From assembly GCA_947442255.1 (NCBI GenBank), contig CANEVO010000005.1, positions 1 through 64,000 on the forward strand: a DNA stretch of 64,000 nucleotides, in the 5' to 3' direction. Positions 23,913 through 37,890 of this stretch are shown here, one piece after another. Each line of letters opens with the position of its first letter. Within the stretch, counting starts at the first letter, position 1. This stretch comes from Opitutia bacterium. GTDB lineage: Bacteria; Verrucomicrobiota; Verrucomicrobiae; Opitutales; Opitutaceae. Made by a program: the position numbers and the translations under genes. The notes beneath the pieces are model-generated. The model worked only from the letters and a program-made list of their open reading frames with translations, did no database searches and was not told where the DNA came from.

Positions 23913-25397
23913 TTACGGCAGATCCGTGTACCCCATGAGGAAGCGGTCGCACTCGCGCGCGGCGCCGCGGCCTTCGTTGATGGCCCAGACCACGAGGCTC
24001 TGACCGCGGCGGCAGTCACCGGCGGCGAAAACGCCCGGGATGCTCGTCGTGTATTTTTCGTGCTCGGCCTTGATGTTCGAGCGCGCATCGGTCTCGACGT
24101 TGATCTCCTTGAGCAGGGCCTGCTCGGGCCCGAGAAAACCCATGGCCAGCAGCACGAGCTGCGCGGGCCGGGTCTTCTCGGTGCCGGGCTGCTCCTTCGG
24201 GATGAACTGACCCTTCTCGTTCTTCTCCCACTTGATCTCGACCGTCACGAGTTCCTTGAGGTTGCCCTGAGTGTCGCCGATGAACTTTTTCACCGTCGTA
24301 AGGTAGACACGCGGGTCGGCGCCGAATTTCGCGGCGGCCTCCTCCTGGCCGTAATCCAGCTTGTAGGTCTTCGGCCATTCCGGCCAGGGATTGTCCGCGG
24401 CGCGGTCGAGCGGCGGCTTCGGAAGAATTTCAATCTGCACCAGGCTCTTGCAGCCGTGGCGCATCGACGTGCCCACGCAGTCGGTCCCGGTGTCACCGCC
24501 GCCGATCACGACGACATCCCTGCCCTTGGCGTGGATCGCCGCGTGCTCGGCGCCGCCGTTGAGGACGGCCTTGGTGTTGGTGGTGAGAAACTCCATCGCG
24601 AAATGCACGCCCTTGAGACTGCGGCCCTCGATCGGAAGATCGCGCGGCTGCGTGGCGCCGGTGCAGATGACGGTGGCGTCGTATTCCTTGAGGAAGATCT
24701 GCGGTTCGACGTTCTCGCCGACGTTGGCGTTGCAGATGAACTTGATGCCCTCCTGCTCCATCAACTTGATGCGGCGCAGCACGACCTCCTGCTTGTCGAG
24801 CTTCATGTTCGGGATGCCGTACATCAGCAGCCCGCCGGGACGGTCGGCGCGTTCGAAGACCGTGACGGTGTGGCCCGCGAGGTTGAGCTGGGCGGCGGCG
24901 GAAAGGCCCGCCGGACCGGAGCCGATGACAGCCACCTTCTTGCCGGTGCGCACCCTGGGTGCCTCCGGGACGACCCAGCCCTCCTCCCAGCCCTTGTCGG
25001 TGATCGCGGCCTCGATGTTCTTGATGGTGACGGACGGCGCATTGATGCCGAGCACGCAGGACCCCTCGCACGGTGCCGGACAGACGCGGCCGGTGAACTC
25101 GGGGAAATTGTTCGTCTTGTGCAGCCGGTCGAGCGCTTCCTTCCACAGGCCGCGATAGACGAGGTCGTTCCACTCCGGGATCAGGTTGTTGATCGGGCAG
25201 CCGCTCGCCATGCCGCTGATCACCTTGCCCGTATGACAGAACGGAACGCCGCAATCCATGCAGCGCCCACCCTGCTGGCGGAGTTTCTTCTCCTCCATGT
25301 GATGGTGAAACTCCTTCCAATCGCGAACCCGCTCGGACGGCGGACGGTCGACGGGCAGTTCGCGCAGGTATTCGATGAAGCCGGTTGGTTTACCCAT
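23913..25397 (-). CDS. gltD: Glutamate synthase (NADPH) small subunit GltD
   Basis: GltD feeds electrons from NADPH through FAD and [4Fe-4S] centres to GltB in glutamate synthesis. The N-terminal cluster ligands are [12 protein letters not shown] and the nearby [13 protein letters not shown], with a second set in [16 protein letters not shown]-binding [17 protein letters not shown] and NADPH-binding [13 protein letters not shown] follow, then the [20 protein letters not shown]-terminal FAD loop. 494 aa matches the family. ATG 25397 gives [13 protein letters not shown], the usual start. It is separated from gltB by 53 bases and surely in one operon. Confidence 0.97.
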   Translation of the reverse strand: MGKPTGFIEYLRELPVDRPPSERVRDWKEFHHHMEEKKLRQQGGRCMDCGVPFCHTGKVISGMASGCPINNLIPEWNDLVYRGLWKEALDRLHKTNNFPEFTGRVCPAPCEGSCVLGINAPSVTIKNIEAAITDKGWEEGWVVPEAPRVRTGKKVAVIGSGPAGLSAAAQLNLAGHTVTVFERADRPGGLLMYGIPNMKLDKQEVVLRRIKLMEQEGIKFICNANVGENVEPQIFLKEYDATVICTGATQPRDLPIEGRSLKGVHFAMEFLTTNTKAVLNGGAEHAAIHAKGRDVVVIGGGDTGTDCVGTSMRHGCKSLVQIEILPKPPLDRAADNPWPEWPKTYKLDYGQEEAAAKFGADPRVYLTTVKKFIGDTQGNLKELVTVEIKWEKNEKGQFIPKEQPGTEKTRPAQLVLLAMGFLGPEQALLKEINVETDARSNIKAEHEKYTTSIPGVFAAGDCRRGQSLVVWAINEGRGAARECDRFLMGYTDLP

Positions 25398-25450
25398 GGA
25401 AAAGGGGTGATTTGAAATTTGAGCTTTGAGATCGCGGGGCGACGCGCCGC

Positions 25451-30094
<4,644 letters not shown>

Positions 30095-30188
30095 TTGGTT
30101 CGAAGCGCGTGGTTGTGCAAAAGTGAAGGAAGCGAAGGAGAAGCGGATTTCAGACCGAACGGAGGCGGCAAGGTGGCGAAGGGCGTCG

Positions 30189-30226
30189 AAAAAAAGGGCC
30201 GGTCTCGTTCTGTGCGAGAGCGGCCC
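30189..30226 (-). terminator. Rho-independent terminator for the glutaredoxin gene
   Basis: GGGCCG-G-TCTCG and CGAGA-G-CGGCCC form an 11-bp stem with one mismatch (30196-30226). On the minus strand it is followed by seven Ts (30195-30189). It lies 35 bases beyond the glutaredoxin stop and isolates it from gltB. Confidence 0.75.
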
Positions 30227-30260
30227 GGGAGTGTTATTTGCGGAGAGCGCTCAGCGTGGT

Positions 30261-30596
30261 TTAGAAGAAGCGGATCGTTTTGGTGGCCATCTTGGCGTGC
30301 TCGTCGTCGGAGCAACCCGCATTGGTCGGCACATCCGGCGCGACCTCGTTCGGTTTCACGAGATCGTTGCTGAGCAGATAGTTTTCCACCTCTTCGCCCG
30401 AGATGTCCGCCAGCATCACGCCGTCGATTTCGACGCACGGCGAGAGGGGCTGGCCGGACTTTTGCACCATTTCCGAGTAATTTGCGCGGTTGTTGATGAT
30501 GTCGATGTCCTCGAACGGCAGGTTATGCTTCCGCAAAACGGCGCGGACACCGTTGGACCAGCCGCATTGCGGCTTGAGATAGGCTTTGATCTTCAT
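30261..30596 (-). CDS. Glutaredoxin-domain protein with CGWS site, 111 aa
   Basis: The thioredoxin-fold start MKIKAYLKPQCGWSNGVRAV carries a single-cysteine CGWS active site, like monothiol glutaredoxins (CGFS). cis-Pro lies in QPLSPCVEIDG and GEEVENYL follows. The C-terminus is extended (NEVAPDVPTNAGCSDDEHA) with an extra Cys. Such proteins exchange glutathione or carry iron-sulfur clusters; which applies here is unknown. ATG 30596 is clear and a strong terminator ends the gene. Confidence 0.82.
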   Translation of the reverse strand: MKIKAYLKPQCGWSNGVRAVLRKHNLPFEDIDIINNRANYSEMVQKSGQPLSPCVEIDGVMLADISGEEVENYLLSNDLVKPNEVAPDVPTNAGCSDDEHAKMATKTIRFF

Positions 30597-30810
30597 TCGG
30601 TGAGCGTATGCGGAGGCAAAAGTGTCGCAAGGTAAAGGGCAGCGATTTCGGCAATCAAGCACAGTCTTCGCCCCGTTCTCACAATTTTCGGGATCGTCTT
30701 CCGCAGGCGGAACCGCGGTGCGCGCCACACCTGCCGCGATTCCAGCCTTTCCGGTCGGCCGGCGCAGTTTCCGCTAGCCGCCCCGCGCGCGTTACCCTAT
30801 CACGCGCAAG

Positions 30811-31833
30811 ATGAAAGTCCTCGTAACCGGCGCCGCCGGTTTCATCGGTTACCACGTCGCCCGGCGCCTGGCGGAAACGAAGCGCTGCGAGGTGCTGGGC
30901 GTGGACAACCTGAACGACTACTACGACGTGGCCCTGAAGCGAGCCCGGCTCGCGGAACTCACGTCGCGGGAGGATTTTCGCTTTTTGCAGGCCGATTTCG
31001 CCGACGCGGAGAAATTCGCCGGCCTCGTTGCGCATTTCAAACCCGACTATTTTGTCCATCTGGGCGCGCAACCCGGCGTCCGCTACAGCATGGAGCATCC
31101 CGCAGCCTACACCCGGTCCAACCTGGAAGGCTTTGCCAGCGTGCTCGAGGCCTGCCGGCGTACCCCGCCAAAGCACCTCGTGTTTGCCTCCAGCAGCAGC
31201 GTTTACGGCGCTGGCGCAAAGCCTCCGTTCCACGAGGACGACAACACTGACCAGCCCGTTTCGTACTATGGCGCGACCAAGAAAGCCAACGAGCTCATGG
31301 CGCACAGCTACGCGCTGAACCACGGGCTCAACGTCACCGGCCTGCGCTTTTTCACCGTCTACGGACCCTGGGGTCGGCCGGACATGGCCCCCACGCTCTT
31401 CGCTCGCGCCATTCTCGAGGGCCGACCACTCAAGCTCTTCAACCAAGGCAAGAACCTCCGCGACTTCACTTACATCGACGACATCGTCGATGGTGTCGTA
31501 AAGGTGCTGCTTTACCCGCCACCTGCCGTGAGCTCGTCGAGTCCGGCCGACTCCCCCACCCCGCTGGCCGTGAGCACGTCGAACCGGCCGCCGCGCATCT
31601 TCAACCTCGGCCATCACCGGCCGGTCGAAACCGTGCTGTTTGTCCGCATGCTCGAGGAACTCCTCGGCCGCAAGGCGCAGATCGAACTGCTACCGCCGCA
31701 GCCGGGCGACATGTTCGCCACGTGCGCCGATCTCACGCGGATCCAAGTGGCGATCGGTTTCACGCCTAAGATGCCGCTGGAGGAAGGCCTCCGGCGCTTT
31801 GTCGACTGGTTCCGTGGCTATTACCGCGTCTGA
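30811..31833 (+). CDS. UDP-glucuronate 4-epimerase-like extended SDR, 340 aa
   Basis: The N-terminal MKVLVTGAAGFIGYHVARRL binds NAD. FVHLGAQPGVRYSMEHPAAY, FASSSSVYGAGAKPPFHEDD, catalytic YGATKKANELMAHSY and FFTVYGPWGRPDM match the UDP-glucuronate 4-epimerase group of nucleotide-sugar epimerases, which supply galacturonate for capsule or LPS. A Ser/Pro-rich stretch (PPAVSSSSPADSPTPLAVST) is encoded by a tandem-like repeat at 31525-31590. ATG 30811 is clear. No polysaccharide genes adjoin. The 3' end overlaps the antisense kinase remnant by 13 bases. Confidence 0.85.
   Translation: MKVLVTGAAGFIGYHVARRLAETKRCEVLGVDNLNDYYDVALKRARLAELTSREDFRFLQADFADAEKFAGLVAHFKPDYFVHLGAQPGVRYSMEHPAAYTRSNLEGFASVLEACRRTPPKHLVFASSSSVYGAGAKPPFHEDDNTDQPVSYYGATKKANELMAHSYALNHGLNVTGLRFFTVYGPWGRPDMAPTLFARAILEGRPLKLFNQGKNLRDFTYIDDIVDGVVKVLLYPPPAVSSSSPADSPTPLAVSTSNRPPRIFNLGHHRPVETVLFVRMLEELLGRKAQIELLPPQPGDMFATCADLTRIQVAIGFTPKMPLEEGLRRFVDWFRGYYRV
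31525..31590 (+). repeat. Two diverged copies of a GCCGTGAGCNCGTCGA repeat inside the epimerase gene
   Basis: GCCGTGAGCTCGTCGAGTCC (from 31525) and GCCGTGAGCACGTCGAACC (from 31567) both continue into CGGCCG. They are 42 bases apart, so a two-copy insert keeps the reading frame and encodes AVSSSSPADS and AVSTSNRPP. It falls in a loop where this family tolerates variable length. Confidence 0.5.
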
Positions 31834-32051
31834 GCCGCCAAGGGACGCGGGACGTGGATCCGGACGCGCGTGCCGATACCCACCTCCGAGGCAATCCAGC
31901 AGCGTCCGCCGAACTGTTTTGTGGCGAGAAACGCCTTGGTGAGGCCGAAGCCGCCGCCCATCGTGCGCACGTTGCCGACGTTGCTCGCACGCCGGCCGAA
32001 TTCCACGACTGCCGCCCGTTCGTCCGCGGGGATGCCGCGGCCCGTGTTTTT
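31821..32051 (-). pseudogene. Histidine-kinase ATPase-domain remnant (HATPase_c C-terminal fragment)
   Basis: The minus-strand frame reads KNTGRGIPADERAAVVEFGR, then VRTMGGGFGLTKAFLATKQF and GGRCWIASEVGIGTRVRIHV. NTGRGIP corresponds to the G1 box (D-x-G-x-G-I), GGGFGL to the G2 box, and the end to the last strand of a kinase ATPase domain. There is no DHp domain or N box. The frame opens upstream to 32171, but residues there do not look like a kinase. It is best called a decayed C-terminal fragment. Its 3' end overlaps the epimerase end by 13 bases on the opposite strand. Confidence 0.6.
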
Positions 32052-32097
32052 ACTCGTGGCCGATCCGGGGCCCGCTTGCTTCGGCCGCGCAAGAGGC

Positions 32098-32121
32098 TTG
32101 ACGTGTTCACCTGAACACGTC
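32098..32121 (+). promoter_or_regulatory. SOS (LexA) operator upstream of recA, overlapping a TTGACG -35-like hexamer
   Basis: TTGACG (32098-32103) overlaps a nearly perfect palindrome GACGTGTTCACCTGAACACGTC (two 10-base arms around CC). Its core, TGTTC-ACCT-GAACA (32104-32117), equals the TGTTC-N4-GAACA LexA motif reported for Verrucomicrobia. It lies about 110 bases before the recA ATG. A clear -10 hexamer is not apparent at the ideal distance, so the exact start site is open. Confidence 0.8.
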
Positions 32122-32230
32122 ATGTCCGATTTCCGTAAGGTCGCCCTTGCCTCGCCTTTCCGCCGGCCCACGCTGGCTGCCGCGCCTCTTTATTTAAACA
32201 CCCACCCACGTCCTTATAACCGTCTCCGCC

Positions 32231-33328
32231 ATGTCCAAAGCCGCCGCCGAAACCAAAGCCACCTCACCCGCCACCAAGGGCCGGGCCGAACCGCCCGCCG
32301 CCGTCGCCCACGCTCGCGACAAGAACATCGAGCTGGCGCTCTCCTCCATCACCAAGCAGTTCGGCGAGGGCTCGATCATGCGCCTCGGCAGCAACTCCAA
32401 GATGAAGGTCGAGACGCTCTCGACCGGCTCGCTCGCCATCGACCTCGCGCTCGGCGTTGGCGGCCTGCCCAAGGGCCGCATCATCGAAGTCTACGGCCCA
32501 GAATCCTCGGGCAAAACCACCTTCTGCCTCAGTGTCATCGCCGAGGCGCAGAAAAAAGGCGGGCTCGCGGCCTTCATCGACGTCGAGCACGCGCTCGACC
32601 CGAAGTATGCCCGCATCGTCGGGGTCAACCTCGATGACCTGCTCGTTTCCCAGCCGGACAGCGGCGAGGACGCGCTCAACATCATGGAGACCCTCATCCG
32701 CTCGAACAGCATCGACGTGATCGTGCTCGACTCCGTCGCCGCCCTCACCACCCGCGCCGAACTCGACGGGCAGATGGGCGACATGACGATGGGCGCACAG
32801 GCGCGCCTGATGTCCCAAGCCATGCGCCGCCTCACCGCCGTCGTCAGCAAGACGAATTGCGTGTGCATTTTCACCAATCAGATCCGCGAAAAAATCGGCG
32901 TGATGTTCGGCAACCCCGAAACCACCTCCGGCGGCCGGGCGCTGAAATTCTTCTCGTCGATCCGCATCGACATCCGCCGCAAGGATCAGATCAAGACGCC
33001 CGAGGGCAAAGTCATCGGCAATCGCACGAAGATCAAAGTCGTGAAGAACAAGGTCGCCCCGCCCTTCACCGAGGTGGAGTTCGACATCATGTATGACGAG
33101 GGCATCTCGAAGATCGGGTCGCTCCTCGATCTCGGCCTCGAACACAAGATCCTCGAAAAGAAAGGCGCTTGGATCGCCTACGAAGGCAACCTCGTCGGCC
33201 AGGGCCGCGATGCGGCCAAGGCCGCGCTCAAGGAAAAGCCGGAGCTCGCCGAGAAAATCAAAACCGCGATCCTGGAGAAGGTGCACGTGACCGGCGGGGC
33301 CGTGATCACGGGCGAAGCGGAAGCGTAA
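32231..33328 (+). CDS. recA: Recombinase RecA, 365 aa
   Basis: RecA forms the ATP-dependent filament for homologous recombination and SOS co-protease activity. Walker A is GPESSGKT (about 89-96), Walker B VIVLDSV, and the L1/L2 DNA-binding segments run through [17 protein letters not shown] and [15 protein letters not shown]. The first 28 residues (Ala/Lys/Thr-rich) are an extension before the usual [20 protein letters not shown]. An SOS operator lies upstream. The gene is followed by a GC-rich spacer with a weak CGGCGG-AAG-CCGCCG stem near 33341-33361. Confidence 0.99.
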   Translation: MSKAAAETKATSPATKGRAEPPAAVAHARDKNIELALSSITKQFGEGSIMRLGSNSKMKVETLSTGSLAIDLALGVGGLPKGRIIEVYGPESSGKTTFCLSVIAEAQKKGGLAAFIDVEHALDPKYARIVGVNLDDLLVSQPDSGEDALNIMETLIRSNSIDVIVLDSVAALTTRAELDGQMGDMTMGAQARLMSQAMRRLTAVVSKTNCVCIFTNQIREKIGVMFGNPETTSGGRALKFFSSIRIDIRRKDQIKTPEGKVIGNRTKIKVVKNKVAPPFTEVEFDIMYDEGISKIGSLLDLGLEHKILEKKGAWIAYEGNLVGQGRDAAKAALKEKPELAEKIKTAILEKVHVTGGAVITGEAEA

Positions 33329-33451
33329 TTTCCACCGGTCATGGGCCGCGGCGGAAGCCGCCGGGCGCGGTGCTCGTCCGGTTCCATGAATTTTCGTCGT
33401 ACATTTTGGCGGCGGGGTTGCACGATCGATCGCCGTCGGTTTTCTTGCCGC

Positions 33452-34216
33452 ATGCCCTCGGGCCTGCATCGACTCGCCGCAAAGAACCGGCCGACTTGGA
33501 TCGGCCGGTCCGCCGTTCGATGGATGACCCCGGTCGTTTGCCTAATGCTGGCCTCAGCCGCCGTTGCCGCCGACCGCAAACCAGACAAAAAGGACAAGGA
33601 GCCGAAGGATTCTCCCCCTGTTCTGATGTCACGCACCGGCGGCGGCAACAGCTGGGCCGACGTCAAGGAACTCACGGCCGCCGCCGAAAAGGGTAATCCG
33701 AAGGCGAAGGCCCAACTCGGCGAGCTGCTGCTGCGCGGCGATCCCGAACACAAAGTGACGCAGGATCGGCCCAAGGCTCTCATTCTGCTGGAACAGGCCG
33801 CGCGCGCGGGTGAGGGCTCGGCCGCCTTTCGCATCGGGATGCTGCTGGACGACGGCGACGGCGTGAAGCAGGACCGCACACGGGCCCTCGCCTATTTCCG
33901 CGCCGCAGCCGCCGGCGGCGTGTCCGAGGCCTTTCACAACCTTGGCGCCGCCTATGCCAGCGCCCGCGGCGTGAAGCGCGATTACGCCGAGGCGCTCTGC
34001 TGGCTGGTCCTCGCGACCAAGCGCGGTGCCGACGCCCAGGCCGAAACCGCCCTGCGCCAGCATATCCAAACGATGAAACGCCCGGAGTGGACCGTCGCCG
34101 GCGAACGACGGGCGACGGAGATTGAGCAGGAGTTTGCCCGCGGCAAGGTCGCCGACTTTCTTCCGCCCCCGGAGCCATTGCTGTCCGTGCAGCCCCCGGC
34201 AGCCCCGAAGCGCTGA
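33452..34216 (+). CDS. Exported Sel1-repeat protein, about 254 aa
   Basis: Helical Sel1-type repeats run from KAKAQLGELLLRGDPEHKVT through SAAFRIGMLLDDGDGVKQDR and EAFHNLGAAYASARGVKRDY, ending EALCWLVLATKRGADAQAET. The signal peptide is MTPVVCLMLASAAVAADRKP or a longer form starting at ATG 33452 (MPSGLHRLAAKNRPTWIGRS, positively charged). ATG 33524 is the alternative start. The domain is likely periplasmic. The Pro-rich tail (FLPPPEPLLSVQPPAAPKR) is probably flexible. No partner is obvious. Confidence 0.75.
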   Translation: MPSGLHRLAAKNRPTWIGRSAVRWMTPVVCLMLASAAVAADRKPDKKDKEPKDSPPVLMSRTGGGNSWADVKELTAAAEKGNPKAKAQLGELLLRGDPEHKVTQDRPKALILLEQAARAGEGSAAFRIGMLLDDGDGVKQDRTRALAYFRAAAAGGVSEAFHNLGAAYASARGVKRDYAEALCWLVLATKRGADAQAETALRQHIQTMKRPEWTVAGERRATEIEQEFARGKVADFLPPPEPLLSVQPPAAPKR

Positions 34217-34580
34217 TCGGCTGCGAATGGCGATACCAAACTTGAAGCACTTAAGTTTAACCGGAAAGACGCAGAAGAACCAACCGCTAATCCACGCTAA
34301 TAAAGGCTAATCAATTAAATGCGTTCGAACTTCCGCAACCAGCCGCTTCACCTGATCGGTGAAGCTGAAAGCTTCGATGAATTTATTGCATCAGCTTTTT
34401 TAGCACCGATTAGCGAAGATTAGCGGTTAACCAACTGCGGAATTTGAGTTCAAACCGCTTTACCGCCGGCGCCACCGCGAGGCGCTCTGCAGATCGTTCG
34501 ATCCGGTGAAGGCGTTCGACCCGAAATGGTTTGTCGATTGCGGCCCACCGCGGGGTTCAGTTTGCTTTCCGTTCTCCGCC
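34217..34580. repeat. AT-rich gap with an inverted pair of GCTAATC unit repeats (34282-34428)
   Basis: Left arm AACCGCTAATCCACGCTAAT at 34282 and right arm (reverse complement) AACCGCTAATCTTCGCTAAT ending 34428 match except two bases. Each arm continues into a third, weaker unit (AAAGGCTAATC versus CGGTGCTAAA). The units recur every 10-11 bases. The intervening region and flanks are clearly AT-richer than coding DNA nearby. A small stem, AAACTT...AAGTTT (34238-34258), just after the Sel1 stop could be a terminator. No gene is seen. Confidence 0.6.
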
Positions 34581-35336
34581 ATGTCCGCATCCGCTGAAAT
34601 CCGCCCGTTGCCAACCGCGGCGGTTACCGTGCGCGAACCGGTGTTTCACGTCCGCGGACTGGCGCGCGTTTACGGCGAGGGCTCGGCCGCCGTCACCGCG
34701 CTCGCCGGGGTCGATCTCGACCTGTACGCCGGGGAATTGATCGTGCTCCTCGGAGCGTCGGGCAGCGGAAAATCCACCCTGCTCAACCAGCTCGGCGGCC
34801 TGGATTCGCCCACGGAGGGCACCCTGCTCTACCGCGGCGCCAACCTCGCGGCGTTCGACGAACCGGAGCTGACGGTCTTTCGCCGGGATGCCGTGGGCTT
34901 CGTGTTTCAGGCCTACAATCTGATTCCCAGCCTCACCGCGCGCGAAAATGTCGCACTGATCACCGAGATTTGCCGGGCGCCCATGGCGCCGGAGGAGGCG
35001 CTCGACCTCGTCGGGCTCGCCGATCGCATGGATCATTTTCCCGCCCAACTCTCCGGCGGCGAGCAACAGCGTGTCGCCATCGCCCGGGCCATCGCCAAGC
35101 GGCCGGACGTGTTGCTGTGCGACGAGCCCACCGGGGCCCTCGATTCGCGCACGGGGATCACGGTGCTCGAAGCCATCGAGCGCATCAATCGCGACATCGG
35201 CACCCTCGCGGTGATCATCACGCACAATGCCATCCTCGCGGACATGGCCGACCGGGTGTTCACGCTTTCGGACGGCCGGATCGTCAACCTGCGCACGAAC
35301 CAACAGCGCGGTTCGGTGCGGGCGCTCGCGTGGTGA
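34581..35336 (+). CDS. ABC transporter ATP-binding protein, LolD/MacB type, 251 aa
   Basis: Walker A is GASGSGKST (about 59-67), Q-loop [11 protein letters not shown], signature [15 protein letters not shown], Walker [13 protein letters not shown], and H-loop VIITHN. This is the MacB/LolD/FtsE class that drives mechanotransmission rather than ordinary import. It is followed by an FtsX-like permease (123 bases on) and an HlyD-type adaptor, which together form an export or envelope-stress system. ATG 34581 is preceded by a Pro/Thr-rich N-terminus. Confidence 0.9.
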   Translation: MSASAEIRPLPTAAVTVREPVFHVRGLARVYGEGSAAVTALAGVDLDLYAGELIVLLGASGSGKSTLLNQLGGLDSPTEGTLLYRGANLAAFDEPELTVFRRDAVGFVFQAYNLIPSLTARENVALITEICRAPMAPEEALDLVGLADRMDHFPAQLSGGEQQRVAIARAIAKRPDVLLCDEPTGALDSRTGITVLEAIERINRDIGTLAVIITHNAILADMADRVFTLSDGRIVNLRTNQQRGSVRALAW

Positions 35337-35459
35337 AGTCCCCATGAATCGCACCCGCGCCGGTCGAATTAACCGCGTTCGATGCCGTCCCGCGCATGGC
35401 GTCCTGCCCATGTCGATGCAGATGACCGCGCAGCGCATCCCGCGTGCAAAAATGCGCCG

Positions 35460-37826
35460 ATGAGCCTGCTGGACCGCAAACTTCTGCGCGATCTGCGGGC
35501 GCTCAAATCGCAAGCCCTCGCGGTCGCGCTCGTAATGGCCTGCGGCCTCGCGATGATGGTGATGACGCGCTCGTTGATCCTCTCACTCGCGACAACGCGA
35601 GACACGTACTACGAGCACCATCGCTTCGCCGAGATTTTTGCGCGCCTCAAACGCGCCCCCGAAGCGGTGCGGTATCAGCTCGCCGCGATTCCCGGCGTAG
35701 CCGCCGTGGAAACGGGCATCGCCGCGCAGGTCACCCTGGACGTGCCCGGGCTCGCGGAACCGGCCGTCGGGCTGATCAACTCGATTCCGGAGCGCGGTGC
35801 CGCCGTCCTGAACCGGCTCTACGTTCGCAGCGGCCGGCTGCCGCTGGGCGGCGCGGCGCGGCGCGAAATCGCCGTGAGCGAGGCGTTCGCCGACACGCAC
35901 GGGCTCAAGCCGGGCGGCGTGGTCGCCGCCGTGCTCAACGGCCGCAAACAAACCTTTCACCTGTCCGGCATCGTGCTGTCCCCCGAGTTTGTCTTCGAGG
36001 CCCCGCCTGGAGCCGCGCTGCCGGACAACAAGACCTACGGCGTGTTCTGGATGCCTTACAAGGAACTCGCGACGGCTTTCCAGCTCTACGGCGCCTTCAA
36101 TTCGGTCGCCCTCACCCTCACCCCGGGGGCATCGGAACGGGAAGTGATCGCTGCGGTGAATCGCGTGCTCGCACCCTACGGCTGCCGCGGCGCGTACGGA
36201 CGGATCGACCATCCCTCGAACCGCCGGGTCGACGACGAAATCCGTGTGTTGGAAGGACTCTCGATCGCGTTTCCGCTCGTGTTCCTGAGCGTCGCGGCGT
36301 TCATGACGAACTCGGTGATGAGCCGGCAGGTGGCGCTGCAGCGCGAGCAGATCGCGATGCTGAAAGCGTGCGGTTTCAGCAATGCGGAGGTCGGCGCGCA
36401 CTATTTCAAATTTTCCCTCGCCATCGTTGGCGTCGGCGTCCTCGTCGGCGCGGTCGGCGGCACGGTGCTCGGGCGGAAACTCGTGGAGATGTACCATCTT
36501 TTTTTCCGGTTTCCCCAGCTGGATTTTCTACTGGATACGCGCGTACTGGTCTCAGCCGCCATCGTGAGCGCACTCGCGGCCTTCGCCGGGGTTGCCGGGG
36601 CCGTGCGGCGCGCCGTCCGCCTGCCGCCGGCCGAAGCGATGCGCCCCGAGGCGCCGGCGAGCTACCGGCCGGTCTTTGTCGAGCGCCTCGGGATCGCCCG
36701 CTGGTTCAGCGCCTCGTTTCGCATGGCGCTCCGCAACATCCAGCGGCGGCCGGTACGCAGCGGACTCACCTGCCTTGCCCTTTCCCTCGCCACGGGAATC
36801 TTGATCGTGCCCAATTCGTTTCGCGACGGGATCGACTACGTGATCGATTTTCAATGGGACGTCGTGCAACGGCAGACCGTCACGCTCTCCCTGGTCGAAC
36901 CGGAGGCCGCGCGTTCGCTCGCTGATTTCAAGCATCTGCCCGGAGTCGTGCACGCGGAGCCGTTTCGTTTTGTGCCGGTGGAACTACGCGCCGGCCCGAT
37001 CACCCGCCGGCTGATGATCCAGGGCTTGCCGGAACGCGGCACACTCAGCCGCGTCATCGACGCGCAGCCCCGGCAACTGTCGCTTCCGCCGCGCGGCATC
37101 GTGATGTCCGCCAAACTCGCCGATGTACTACAGGTGCGACCCGGCGACCACGTCATCGCACGCGTGCTCGAAGGACGGGAACGCGAGCTGACCGTGCCCG
37201 TGGTCGGCCTCGCCGAGGATTTTGCGGGCACCGCCGCCTACATGGAACTGCACGCGCTCAACCGCCTGCTGCTCGAGGGCGACACGATCAGCGGCGCCCA
37301 CGTCGTGGTCGAGGCGGGCCGTTGGAGCGAATTCCTCAAGGCAGTCAAGAACACCCCGCGACTCGCGGGCTGCGTGATCAAGAATTCAATCCGCGAAGGC
37401 TTCCGCAAGACCACGGGTGAAAGCATCGGGCTGCTCCAAAAAATGTACATGATGTTCGCGACGATCGTGGCCTTTGGCATCATTTATAACAGCGCCCGCA
37501 TCTCGCTTTCGGAGCGCGCCCGCGAACTCGCCACGCTCCGCGTACTTGGATTCAGCCGCGGCGAAGTGGGCGCCGTGCTCGTGGGCGAACTCGTATTGCT
37601 GACGCTGGCGGCCCTGCCGCTTGGTCTGGTGCTGGGCTCCGGGTTTGCGCGGGGCATTTTGCAGGCGGTGAACACGGAAACCGTGCGCCTGCCCCTCGTT
37701 CTCACGGTGTCCAATTATGCCTTTGCCGTGCTCGTCGTCGCGGTCGCGTCGGCGCTTTCGGCGTTGTTTGCCGCGCGCAAGCTTGCCGATATCGATCTGG
37801 TCAGTGCGTTGAAGGCGCTCGATTGA
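35460..37826 (+). CDS. FtsX/MacB-domain ABC permease, 788 aa
   Basis: The N-terminus MSLLDRKLLRDLRALKSQAL leads into the first membrane helix, and two FtsX-type membrane blocks follow (AFPLVFLSVAAFMTNSVMSR with three further helices; then MYMMFATIVAFGIIYNSARI, VLVGELVLLTLAALPLGLVL and SNYAFAVLVVAVASALSALF). Between them are two large periplasmic MacB-like domains. This duplicated arrangement is that of large export permeases (MacB/YtrF-like, 8 helices). The partner ATPase precedes it and a membrane-fusion adaptor follows 64 bases later. Substrate unknown. Confidence 0.88.
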   Translation: MSLLDRKLLRDLRALKSQALAVALVMACGLAMMVMTRSLILSLATTRDTYYEHHRFAEIFARLKRAPEAVRYQLAAIPGVAAVETGIAAQVTLDVPGLAEPAVGLINSIPERGAAVLNRLYVRSGRLPLGGAARREIAVSEAFADTHGLKPGGVVAAVLNGRKQTFHLSGIVLSPEFVFEAPPGAALPDNKTYGVFWMPYKELATAFQLYGAFNSVALTLTPGASEREVIAAVNRVLAPYGCRGAYGRIDHPSNRRVDDEIRVLEGLSIAFPLVFLSVAAFMTNSVMSRQVALQREQIAMLKACGFSNAEVGAHYFKFSLAIVGVGVLVGAVGGTVLGRKLVEMYHLFFRFPQLDFLLDTRVLVSAAIVSALAAFAGVAGAVRRAVRLPPAEAMRPEAPASYRPVFVERLGIARWFSASFRMALRNIQRRPVRSGLTCLALSLATGILIVPNSFRDGIDYVIDFQWDVVQRQTVTLSLVEPEAARSLADFKHLPGVVHAEPFRFVPVELRAGPITRRLMIQGLPERGTLSRVIDAQPRQLSLPPRGIVMSAKLADVLQVRPGDHVIARVLEGRERELTVPVVGLAEDFAGTAAYMELHALNRLLLEGDTISGAHVVVEAGRWSEFLKAVKNTPRLAGCVIKNSIREGFRKTTGESIGLLQKMYMMFATIVAFGIIYNSARISLSERARELATLRVLGFSRGEVGAVLVGELVLLTLAALPLGLVLGSGFARGILQAVNTETVRLPLVLTVSNYAFAVLVVAVASALSALFAARKLADIDLVSALKALD

Positions 37827-37890
37827 AGCCGTTTCCGCCATCGCGAACCCTCCACGCAATCCGGCCTGATCCGCGATTCCTCCCTCCTTC

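Noticed and set aside
30097..30260. Regulatory RNA between gltB and glutaredoxin
   Set aside because: Apart from the terminator there is no recognisable riboswitch fold.
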